Position numbers and translations under genes: made by a program. Positions 43,613-53,525 of a stretch of 64,000 nt of DNA are shown piece by piece. Origin of the DNA: Amanita rubescens (lineage: Eukaryota > Basidiomycota > Agaricomycetes > Agaricales > Amanitaceae); the NCBI GenBank assembly GCA_015039365.1, contig WION01000078.1:122106-186105 (forward strand), read 5' to 3'. Every line of letters begins with the position of its first letter. Position 1 is the first letter of the stretch. The notes under the pieces were generated by a model, which was not told the origin of the DNA, made no database searches, and was given only the letters and a program-made list of their open reading frames with translations.

Positions 43613-44498
43613 GCGAAGCTGGCAACTGCGCTGCTTCATTGTGGGCCTCTACATCCACAGCTCTAGTGACACCTATAGGTGCATGGGATAAAGGATATCG
43701 TTCTGCACCTTTACCGCGTGCCCCGCCTGCTGCGGGTCGTCCTTCAGTGCTACCCACCATCGCGGGACCCATTTTCAGTGCTCTCGTAAGTCATTATTAT
43801 GCTACTGTGATCCCCGATGTTCATTTTCAATCCAGTCCTCCCCTCCTGTAACTCTCAAGATGGCAGCGCTAAGTGTCCGAAAACCAGAACCGGGGCCAGA
43901 ACATTATACAATTGGCCCTGGAGGACGAGGAATAGTAGCTGTTGTTCAGTACGATTATGAAGTGAGTACCAGACAGACGAGTGGAACCATAGCTTTCTTG
44001 CTTAGCGCGTGATTGTAGGCTGCCGAAGATAATGAGATGAACCTGGTCGAAGGAGAATATATCGAACTAATAGAAATGATTGAAAAAGATGGGTGGTGGT
44101 CTGGTATTGGTCCTGGAGGCAAATTGGGGTTATTCCCGTGTAAGTACGGCGGATATTTCCCTTATGCTTTGGGATGCTGATGTTCCTGAAGCTAACTATG
44201 TTGAACTTGTTGAAGAAGTGGAGGCTATCACCCTTTATGAGTAAGCTTCAACAATTCTTTTCCCTTGCGATTAGCAGATCTCAGTATCATCTTTCATTAG
44301 TTTTGAAGCTAGAGAAGATAACGATATATCCATCCGTGAAGGTGACAAGATCATTCAGATCGATTCTGTAACGAAGGAATGGTGGGTGGGCACTTTGGCA
44401 GATGGACGAGGTGGCTTCTTCCCAGGTGAGTGCTTAGAAGCATCTTATCCTCGCAATAATGACTCGTATTTTTCAGCCAACTATGTCGAGTTGCAATA
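43611..44498 (+). pseudogene. Reduced ABP1 copy with an open double-SH3 frame
   Basis: From 43611 the sequence follows ABP1 exon 4 (CTGCTTCATTGT, CACAGCTC-AGTGACACCTAT) but with stops. Exons 5 and 6 (the charged helix and polyproline runs) are deleted. From the ATG at 43860 an open frame survives: AALSVRKPEPGPEHY, SH3-1 (YEAAEDNEMNLVEGEYIEL, GWWSG, NYVELVEEV), then directly SH3-2 (FEAREDNDISIREGD, EWWVGTLADG, FPANYVELQ) and a stop at 44496-44498. Four introns are kept in phase (after YDYE, FPS, LY and FFP), and the polyproline linker between the SH3 domains is lost. It is a DNA-level duplicate. It may be an inert pseudogene or a minigene for about 130 residues with two SH3 domains. Confidence 0.75.
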
Positions 44499-44595
44499 AG
44501 CGATTAGAAGCAGAGAATGGTTTTGTAGAATACCCGTTGGATTAAATATCATTTGTATTACCAAAACGGGCAACCGTGACATTGCCGCCCCTCTC

Positions 44596-46092
44596 ATGAG
44601 CGATGCTATCGAAGCCAGCGCAAAAGGTGTGAGCGAAGGTCGAATTTCTCAATTCTGCGCTCATGCACGCGTACGTGGACAGTTACCGGGCTGGCCCCCA
44701 CCGTCGACTTTATCGCTGGCACGCTCTCCGTGAGTTCCTTGGCAGCTACCATATATGGATGTTCAAATGATATACTGACAGGGAATCGCTGGTCTCATCG
44801 TAGGACATCCATTCGATACCAGTAAGCATTAGAGCTTCTCGCCTTAATCATCTTTTCACTCAAATGAAAACGCAGTCAAAGTCCGCTTTCAGAGCCCAAC
44901 AATCTCTGGGAAATATTCTTCTACTCTTCATGCCTTTGTGTCTATCGTCCATGAGGAGCGTTTGGCTGGTCTATTCAAGGGAATCACGTCGCCATTGGTA
45001 CGCCTTTTCAGCCGCTATCGGGAAGCCTGACAAAGTAGCCAATGCGTAGATTACAGCAGCGTTCTTGAATGGCCTCATATTTTCCTCGTATCACTTTTTC
45101 CTCAAGGTTCAACACGGGAATAACGATGCAATACCCACACTCACTCAGATAGCCATCGCTGGAGCATTAACTGGCATAATATGCTCGTCAGTTCTTTTCT
45201 TTATCCTTTCTCCATTGTCTTTTTTCATCCCACCAACAGAGTTATCACGACACCGACGGAGCTTATCAAGATCCGACAACAAGACCAGCTTGTGCGCACT
45301 TCCACGAGCCAAATCGCGCTTAAAATTTTCAAAGAATCTGGCGTTCCGGGGCTTTATCGTGGAATGACAGTTACGATTCTTAGAGATATTGGATACGCAG
45401 CCTACTTTGTCGGAGTACGTCTTTCAAACCCGAATTGCCACCTTTAGCTAATCGACACCAGTACGAAGGTACTTTACGCTTTTTATCGGGATCTACGACG
45501 CAGAGTGCGCCCTGGTACACTACCTTGGTAGCCGGTGGTGTAGCAGGGATAGGTAAGCCTTCTTCTAGTTTACGAAAACTCTTGACGAATATGTGCACGG
45601 ATAGTCGGCTGGACGGCAACGTTCCCTCTAGATGTAGTCAAGACAAGAATGCAAGGAACGGCTCAAGGTTATTCCGTCTTGCAGACGCACGAATTAGAAG
45701 TGACTAGGCTCCAATCTCCGCCTTTGGCACAACGGCCTAGTCCGAACACGATGGGGGCACTAGACTCTGATCCTTATCGTAGCATGGCCTCGACCATCAT
45801 CAACTCCTATAGAGCAGAAGGCATGGGTGTGTTCTTTAGAGGGCTGGCCCCTACTATCATCCGGTGAGAGTGCTATTCATATCTACAACCAGACTTGCGC
45901 ACGTTCGGGCCGGAATCTATTTGAGATTCTATCAAACCTCGCGTGCGCAGTGATAGCAGTACTCGAGTCCAGTCTAGACTCGTTCTATCTCGCCTAGATT
46001 AATCCAGCCAGCTAATTGAATGACGCAGAGCTATACCCGTCAACATGGTTATGTTTGGCACGTTCGAGATGATGACACGCGTCCTTTCCTGA
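44596..46092 (+). CDS. Mitochondrial carrier family (SLC25) transporter
   Basis: Eight or nine exons join in phase from the ATG at 44596 (MSDAIEASAK) to the stop at 46090-46092. Three carrier repeats are visible, each with the PX(D/E)XX(K/R) signature: HPFDTIKVRFQ (after an intron near 44820), TPTELIKIRQQ (about 45252) and FPLDVVKTRMQG (about 45625). GLFKGITSPL, GLYRGMTVTILRDIGYAAYF and FFRGLAPTIIR mark the even helices. The last exon (from 46029) encodes AIPVNMVMFGTFEMMTRVLS. Members carry metabolites across the inner mitochondrial membrane. The pattern is closest to the acylcarnitine/amino-acid carrier branch as I recall it, but the substrate cannot be set from sequence alone. The third repeat has an unusually long loop (THELEVTRLQSPPLAQRPSP). 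Confidence 0.88.
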
Positions 46093-47075
46093 TGTGCGTG
46101 TGCGCCAATAGCCCCTCTTTTTATTTTTAATCGATTCGTGGATGTCTAGAGCCCCAATATCCTCACTTTTATTTTTAATCACCCGAGGCCGTCTAGAGCG
46201 ATGTAGACTTGGGCTCACCAATGCCCTCCCTTTTATTTTTAAGTAATCACCCCCGCAGGCGATTCGCGGACGTCTAGAGCGATGTAGACTTGGGTCTTCC
46301 TGTCTCCGTTCACCATCCTTTCCAGCTCGTTAGCTTGACCCCATCCTCGAGTAGACGTATTTAAGTCTCGTGTACCACGGTCGTAGAGCCCAGAGCGGCG
46401 CAATGCACCTACTGTTCCACCCTTCCATTCCATTAAGATGTCCGTAAACGTTAAACCCCTGGTTCCTGGTCATGAAGCTTATATGTAGGTAAAAAGAAGC
46501 TCATTTCTCGATCGTACATTTCAATTAACAAATCGTGCTAGGCCCCAAACCCCACTAGCACCCGATCGAAGTTAATTAGGACCCTCGAGACTTACCTTCC
46601 ATTCGCCTCGTGCAGAAGGGGCACATGTTCACTCCCGCGAACGCGACCCACTCGAATCTCGGCAAGGTAATAAGACCTTTCATTATACGTCATATAAGCA
46701 AAGCAAACAATCGAGAGCTACAAAACAAGACAGACTAATTACTACAACGATATCGACCTGTTTCGACATGGTAAGGGTATTGAATAAATGGCCCGTAAAT
46801 TCTCCCATGAAATCCAAGAACAAAAAAAAAGCATCCACTAGGTGGCGTGTATAGGTTATAGGTTATTAATAATACGGCATGGAGGAACCGGAGGGGATGG
46901 TATTGAGTGCATTGTGTTGGGGGGCGAGAGCGGACATAGAAGCGCATGGTGCATGCGGCGGGCGGTCCGACAGTGAGGTTGCGCAGCCCGTAATGCGGGC
47001 GTACCTGTGTTGGCGCATGCAACACTGCACAACTTGTCGGTAGTGATGATGAAATAAATTCAGAAACCGAATCAA
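46093..47075. other. Intergenic stretch with short imperfect repeats
   Basis: About 980 bp without a supportable gene. Between about 46110 and 46300, three imperfect units share CTTTTTATTTTTAA and GTCTAGAGC-GATGTAGACTTGGG, 60-90 bp apart. The rest is AT-rich with nothing recognised. Confidence 0.5.
46110..46300. repeat. Three imperfect repeats (TTTTATTTTTAA ... GTCTAGAGCGATGTAGACTT)
   Basis: The units begin near 46117, 46168 and 46229. The second and third share GTCTAGAGCGATGTAGACTT exactly, and the first has GTCTAGAGCCCC. Spacing is irregular. Confidence 0.6.
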
Positions 47076-49040
47076 CTAGTGTGATTCGTCCATTCTGTCA
47101 TTTTCGTCGTCATCGTCGTCGTCATCAGCGTCCAAATCCAAGTCCAAATCCAAATCCATGTTAGACCCTGCTTCTGTTTTTGCACGCGCATACAGAGCTT
47201 CTCTACGTTCTCTGTCTTTTGTCAGGTTCGCCAAAGTCACGAGCGACTCTGCCAATAACAATCGAAGTTCGGGAGAGTCGGACGAGCGTTCTGATGACCC
47301 TCTTGTGTGATGCTCATCTCCTTCCTTGAGTTTTGCACGTTCAAAGAAATCTATAGCCATGGACAAGTCCTCTCTGGCATCCGTTGCCTCTTCTGACCGG
47401 AGAACGTCCGTCTCCCCACGCTCCAGAGCCGTCTCTATCGCCTCGACAAAGGCGGATCCTGCAATGAGACGACAGCGGCCGCGGGATCGCAGAACAGGAG
47501 TCCGCCAGGCATCCCTTTCAGACTCCATTTTCATTTGATTGAGAACCGAGTCAGCCCAATTCGCCCAATAATGCCGCTCTGACGGAGTTTCAAGCTTTTC
47601 AGCGACCGTCAGCACTTCCGACGCGATCGTGTACAGCTCTCTCGCACGTGAAAACTGTTCGTCTACCGCCGCAGGCAGCGCGAAAAACGTCGAGCCCTCA
47701 CTAGCCGATGAAAGCCCACTCGTTGCAGCCGGTGAACCAAGGATAGGCCACGATTGGATGTGTTTGGCGTGAGGCATGTGGAAAATTCCACGTGAAAACT
47801 GGTCCATGGCAAGCACGAGTAGATCGTTTGGTGTTGCGGCCGTAAACGACATGCGTCGCGTGATGGGCTGCCTCTGCGCGGCTATAGCGTGGAACGGCGA
47901 TTCGCGAGGCCATTCTGGCTCTTCCACGTCGAGATAGATTTCATGGGGGTTTTCTTCACCATCTTGCCTTGCTTGGATTTGTCGGTTCACAAGGTCATCG
48001 GCGAGACAGACGAGCGTGCGGCCCCAGATGATGGCCATACGCCAGTCTTCTGGGCAGTCGGTGTATCCTGTACCGGTTGTCCGGCTTGGCAAGTTTTCGC
48101 CCGTTTCAAATACATCGAGTGCTGCTAACCAATACGGGACGGGGTTCGTTGGTTCGCCTTCCAGTGCGAGGGAGGGCTCCTGCGCAATGAGATTCCCAAA
48201 AAGGAACAGAGCTGTGCCTAGAAGCGCGTGAAATGCGGTTGGTAGCTCAAACTTTATGACCAGACTGTAATACAGGTGGGTCAGCGAGTTACACATAGTC
48301 TGTAAACCCACCTCTTCTGTTCCAAAAGTGGTTCGTCATGCAAGGTTGCGGCAGAGGACGGCTCAGAAGAGCCTTGCCTGGATTTCCTGCCAGTACGGGA
48401 TGATTCGGGCGGAGTTGGAACAGCGAAGAGGACGGAAGGGTCAGGGTAAACGTGTAGAAAACGATGACACTCGTGAATGACACCACGCAACAGAGGCAAG
48501 CCCTCGGCAGCGTCGTTCCCTGATCGGCAAAGAGAGTCGTCAGGGTCGAGGAAAACAAATGAGCTTATACATACCTTCATATTGCTCTGTCGCTTTGGCA
48601 AATAGATCCTTGAGATCCTCCCAATCGTCCATATCACAAGTCTTCTTTTCGTTCAAAGAAGTGCTAGCACACGCCGTCGACGAAGTGTCCATTTTCCTAA
48701 CGCTAGAAGAATTCCAGTTGCGTATGTGAGGTGTGTAGTGCAAAAAGATTGCGTCTTCTTGGTCGTCGAAAGATGAAGAGTCGTCGTCCGAGCTATCGTC
48801 TGTGCGCTGTTTTTTACAAGGAGGTGGAGAGTCGCAACGCTCGTCGTCGTCGTCGTCGTCTGTATCTGAGATGGGATGAAGGGGCTTCTCTTTCCTATCA
48901 GGGACATTGGGCGTGGATATGCGGCCAGAGGTCACACGGGCTTTCCATAAGCCTCTTGGACGTTCCCGGAAAGGCTTAAAGGCATGAGTGGGCCTCACTG
49001 TAGCTGGTGGGGGAAAACAGATAGAAACTGGGAAGGACAT
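47076..49040 (-). CDS. Probable ETT1/Nro1-family protein
   Basis: Three exons: 49040-48576 (Pro-rich start, acidic ISDTDDDDDDE, ending DWEDLKDLFAKATEQYE), about 48518-48315 (AAEGLPLLRGVIHECHRFLHVYPDP) and 48265-47076 (ELPTAFHALLGTALFLFG, YWLAALDVFETGENLP, EDWRMAIIWGRTLVCLAD, NDLLVLAMDQFSRGIFHMPH, then helical repeats and an Asp-rich tail). The order (acidic nuclear-type leader, TPR-like helices with HALLGTALFLFG and WRMAIIWGR) is what I recall for fungal enhancer of translation termination 1, the homologue of fission yeast Nro1; I could not search to confirm. Those proteins affect translation termination, or in fission yeast regulate the oxygenase Ofd1. The start codon is the first in the frame and could be further 3'. 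Confidence 0.55.
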
Positions 49041-49164
49041 GGGGATTACATTCGTGGAGGGCTAGATAGGGTATATATTTCACTGACAAAATACGACGCG
49101 CTGTGTCTAGACTCTACAAAAAAAGAGTCCAGGCCCACACAGCCTGGATCACTCCAGCCACTTT

Positions 49165-52100
49165 TCACCATCTCCGTCGTCTCCCTCCCTTCCCCCACTT
49201 TTCCACAAGGAAATCAGTCATGTATTCATATAGTTCTCGCTGCGCGCCTCTTCGATTTATTGAGTGGTCGCTGCAGAAAAGGACAATGAATCGTGTGAAT
49301 CAGTCACAACCAATCATGATGTAGTCCTTGACAACCAACCTATCCGTAAACATTCGGAACCTGAAACTCCGGACACCGGCTCCCGTAAACATGTCAAGCA
49401 AATGCGCCGAGTTTGCAAAATGCACATTGTCGTCCCCGCTTCCGTGTGCCAATAAAAAGTCCACATTCTTGAATCCAGTCACATTCGATATTGATGCGTT
49501 GACATAGCCTCCAGGGTTCAGATCGGGCAGATCCATATAGCGTTCCGTATATATAGAGTCTAGAACACAGTAAATTTCATGCCCGATCAGGTTAAAATGC
49601 TGTTGTGTTGCCCTCACCGTACAACCGCCAACTCGTCACAGGCTGTTAAAAAAACGAATCACGTTAGCTGATTTATGATAAGTATCGTCACTTACAGCAA
49701 CTGCAATCGCCAGAGAATGGATGCCCGCATCGGCTTCGACAACTTTTGAGCTCATGAATCCACCGTACGACTGTCAAACGATCATCAACGCTGCTGTTGC
49801 CTTATCATTACTACTAAATTACTTACCCAGCCCCATATCCCGATTCGCTTGGGGTCGACGTAATTCTTGCCCGCCCATATTCTAGTGAGCGTCGACGTCA
49901 GTCCTACCCTGAGAACCCTTACACGAGGACGTACTACGTACCTTGCTGCGTTTATCTGATCAATCGTCTCCCAATACCCCAAGTTACCCTTGACGGGGTT
50001 CCTTAACTTCCTACCCTTGAAGCCTGTCCCGCGGCCATCAACCACGACAACGATGTATTGCAGCCCGCAAACGAGATAATCGTGCCAATCACGGTTGAAT
50101 TTCACATCTACCAGCTGGCTCTGCGGTCCGCCGTAGCTAATCGATGAGATCAGCTATATTAACCTGCGTCTCGCACCCGAGTTAAAACGTACACTCGGAA
50201 TAGCACCGGATACTTGGTCCGCCCGCTATCGTCCATTCTCGGTGGACGCATCTCCTTGACGTTCAGCTCTACCCTTCATTAACCCTCATCTCTCACAATT
50301 GCTTTCAATGCTCACCATATCCATCACTCATGATAGTCGAATGAATGACAGTGGCAGCCTCATATCGCTTAGTGATATTACCGAGTCTTTCATTAGTTGC
50401 AAGCACAAACTCGAAACCTGTTGATAGACTTGAGAACCGGATTCTCATAGAGTACGGATCACGTACTGCGGTTGTTTATCTGGAGTACTTTTGCCCACGG
50501 AATGTCCGGACCCAGATATGAAAGTTGATAGAATCCACCCTGCGGTGAAAAGCTTGAAGAATAGTACGCGACTTTGTCAACATCTGTCAACGCAGTCGGC
50601 TTGACCGTCTGAGAAGAGATGATCGAGGGCAACGGAACCGAAAATAGGTGCCGTTGAGTGGAGCCCGGGTTGGCAGCTTCAAAATATCTGGCAACGTGTT
50701 GTTGAGACGTGGCATGCCACGATGAAAACGGGTTGACTCACATTAACTTCTTTTCCACATTAATCGCCTTGATATTACTCGTTACTTCCCATTTTTCAGA
50801 TGTGAGGAACCGTGGCGTATCAGAACTGGCAGGACTAAAAAGCGCGATATGGTCATAACCTTGAGGATCAGGAATGACGTCTAGATATCCATTATAGCCA
50901 AGGTTCGGTGGTAAAGGGTATATGAACTGCCTCTGCAAGACGTCACCGTCAGATTAGGGAAATATCCGACATCGGCGTTTCTCTTACGTTTTCTATCCAT
51001 CCTGCGTCGCCTTCTTCCCCGTCCTGGCCAAGCTTCCTCACGACCGTTCCAGACGATCGCAATGCTTCCGTTGTTGCATCAAGATCGAAAAGAATGACGC
51101 TGCCATCATTGGCGTTCCGGTTGACCTCTTTAATAATGAGCGTCGAGTTATCTACCCATGCCACTTCCTGGACGATACTATTCTCGGGTTTCTGTCTACC
51201 GCTCCAGTCCAAGGACAGCGTTGCATTGGGAGCAGAAAGTCCATCGATGACTGCATCATCGTTCGCCAGGTACCGCTCCAAATCAAATACGTGCACAGAA
51301 ACCAAGGGATTGTCATACCCCGGCTTTGGGTATTTCATGACGACATCAGTGGTATACGGATAGATGGCATTTGAATCATCCGAAGGGTTGTATATGGGAA
51401 ACTTGTATTCGTCGACGAGCGTTTCATCGAGAGCGAGGAAGGCGACTTTGGAAGAATCGGGCGACCACCATAGAGCGCTGTTACCACCGAGAACTTCTTC
51501 CTCGTAAACCCAATCGGGTACGCCATGGAAGAGTGACGCATTCCCAGAAATCGTGATTCGGATCGAACTAGAACTACAAAGGGAGTCAGTTCGTCATATT
51601 GAACGGGCGACTGGATCGAACTCACGAAGGATAGGGTAGGATATATAAATCGTTGTTTGTTACATATGCAATAGAATTTCCCGTAGGGGACCATGCGGCG
51701 TAGGCCGTTGTTGGTGGGTCAGTTGGAGGTATCAGTGGGTACGTCTTTTTGGTTTCAATCTCGTGCACGTAATAGTTACCAAAGCTTGAATGTCTCCATT
51801 GCTAGATAAAGAAGGGGGTAAATATGCTGTATATGTATCGCATACCAACAACGAACCTTCTTGTAATCCGTCTTTAGCAGGACGAATTTCATGTCAGAAG
51901 ACAAGTGCCAATTTGACCATCCCATCAGCCTGCCGTGTTCCTATAAGCACAATCGTTAAAAACATTCTTTAAAAAAGTAAAATTCAAATGCACATCTCGA
52001 ATATCTTCAAAAGCGACTAATTTGTTCGTCGTGTTTGTCTTGAAGTCGACCAATTCGATACGACCGTCTCCCGCGTAGCTTATGACGCCATCCCCAGCTG

Positions 52101-52632
52101 TTGTCGAGTGAGTTCACCAAGTCACGCAGATGTTGTGATAACATACCTTGCGGTACCCACTGCAATTGATGAGACTCGGCATAAAATGTCCCATTGAATA
52201 CATGATTCATAGTTATTTTCTGAGACCCATGCCTCGCGACAGCCCCCGAGTAAGCGCTCGCAGCAATTATTCCGATTAGTCCCGCCAAGCAGACGAGAGC
52301 AGCTAACGAAATCACCAGTACCCGTAGTGAGGATGGTTTCTGCACATAGAGTCAGCACACACCCGAGCGCAAAAGATGGTACATACCTTCCTCAACGTTG
52401 CACTTAGTTGAAGTTCAACATCATCATCCTCAACTTCCCCTGTCGCCTGTGTCTCCCCCTCCTTATCATCGACAGTAGACTCGTCTTCCGAGCTTGGAGG
52501 ATCAAATGGTCCTTCCCCGTAATAAATAGGTGGTCTCTCGTCGTCCGTGTAGTGCAAACCTTCAACGGGACGAGACTCCTGTACCTGACCCAGCTGGTCA
52601 TCTGGAATACGTTCGTAACTGGACGAACGCAT
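49165..52632 (-). CDS. Type II membrane dipeptidyl aminopeptidase (S9B, DPP IV-like)
   Basis: From [15 protein letters not shown] (52632) an acidic cytosolic tail of about 85 residues leads to a transmembrane segment ([20 protein letters not shown], about 52330-52270). The luminal beta-propeller contains [15 protein letters not shown], the N-terminus-binding [19 protein letters not shown] and [17 protein letters not shown]. The catalytic domain has [40 protein letters not shown], the nucleophile in GIWGWSYGGF (Ser at an exon junction near 49790), Asp in GSGDDNVHF and His in MFTDSDHSI (last exon), and it stops at 49165. All catalytic residues are present and the roughly dozen introns keep frame. 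Yeast relatives Ste13 and Dap2 trim X-Ala/X-Pro dipeptides in the Golgi or vacuole; which of the two this is cannot be told. Confidence 0.92.
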
Positions 52633-52698
52633 CGTCAGTCAATTGAGTAACCCTAACCCCAACCCGGGTGCACCGCATTTCACGCCTTTACAACGATC
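52633..52698. promoter_or_regulatory. 66-bp divergent promoter gap with telomere-like motif
   Basis: Only 66 bp separate the start codons of the peptidase (minus) and SYS1 (plus). The gap contains TAACCCTAACCCCAACCC (52648-52665), a telobox-like run related to the TTAGGG telomere repeat. Teloboxes in other eukaryotes sit in promoters of housekeeping genes; here that role is inferred. Confidence 0.5.
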
Positions 52699-53525
52699 AT
52701 GCCGCGACAAACGACAGTGGTATCTAACTGGGATCCTGTATTGCTAATATCACAGGTATGCCATACCGTAATTTTTTCTGGTATTTTTCATATTGAAGAA
52801 AGGACGTAGATTGTGACAATGCAAAGCCTCCATTACCTGACTCTCGCAATACTCGTCCCTCCGCTGTTGAGCATGTTTGCGGAATCCACTTCGCTCAATT
52901 ATGAAGGTGGTGCTGCAAACGTCGGTGAGGACGTGTTTTTTCTAACCTTTCATATTCCATATTGACCAAACACATAGGCATGGTTATGGATTGGCGGGAG
53001 ATGGCAGGTGTACCAACAGTGCGATGGGCATATGGAACCGAGAGGTGGAGCTCATATACATGGGCCTGGAGCAGTGGCAAGAAAGTCGGACACGGTTGGA
53101 CAGAAGACCAATGGGATGGGAAGATTGACCCAACAAGAGGATGGGTCATCGCGTTCTGCTGGATGTTAGCTTGCTCCGCGGAGTGCGTGTTCTTTCGTCC
53201 ACGTCGGCGCTCACCCTCTGATACCCATTACCCATATAGCATCTATTATCTCTACGCGCTCGTTCGGCGGCCACGGCTTATCCTGGACTTTGCTTTGACC
53301 CTGGTTTTCAACCACCTTGTCCTGACGACGTATTATGCTGCGTCGATACCCACTTCACTGTTTTTCTGGTTCGTATTGATAGCTGGGTCAATATTGACCA
53401 TCGTTGTGGCGGAACAGCTGTGTGTGAAAAGGGAGATGACTGAAGGGCTTGCAGTTGCGCCACTGAATACAGATGAAGTGGCAGATGAAATGGAGATGGG
53501 CGCCCTATCGCGGAGAGATGCATAG
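52699..53525 (+). CDS. SYS1: Golgi integral membrane protein SYS1
   Basis: The start MPRQTTVVSNWDPVLLISQ at 52699 is followed by IVTMQSLHYLTLAILVPPLL (about 52812), STSLNYEGGAAN, an intron, GMVMDWREMAGVPTVRWAYG, QWDGKIDPTRGWVIAFCWML, YYLYALVRRPRLILDFALTL, FNHLVLTTYYAASIPTSLFF and a last helix, then a hydrophilic tail ending at 53525. Conserved SYS1 features are the four membrane helices, WDP near the N-terminus and RRPRLILDFALT. SYS1 recruits the Arl3/ARFRP1 GTPase to late Golgi membranes. An intron at 53180-53236 is 57 nt long, without a stop in frame; splicing it gives the family sequence ACSADIYYLYALV. Confidence 0.9.

Noticed and set aside
46560..46680. Possible minus-strand exon with CPFCTRR, suggesting a RING-like zinc finger
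   Set aside because: A GTAAGT donor follows, but no further Cys/His pairs or matching exons could be found on either side.
52648..52665. Telomere-like repeat as a sign of a chromosome end or fusion
   Set aside because: Only two to three degenerate units, inside a promoter between two intact housekeeping genes.
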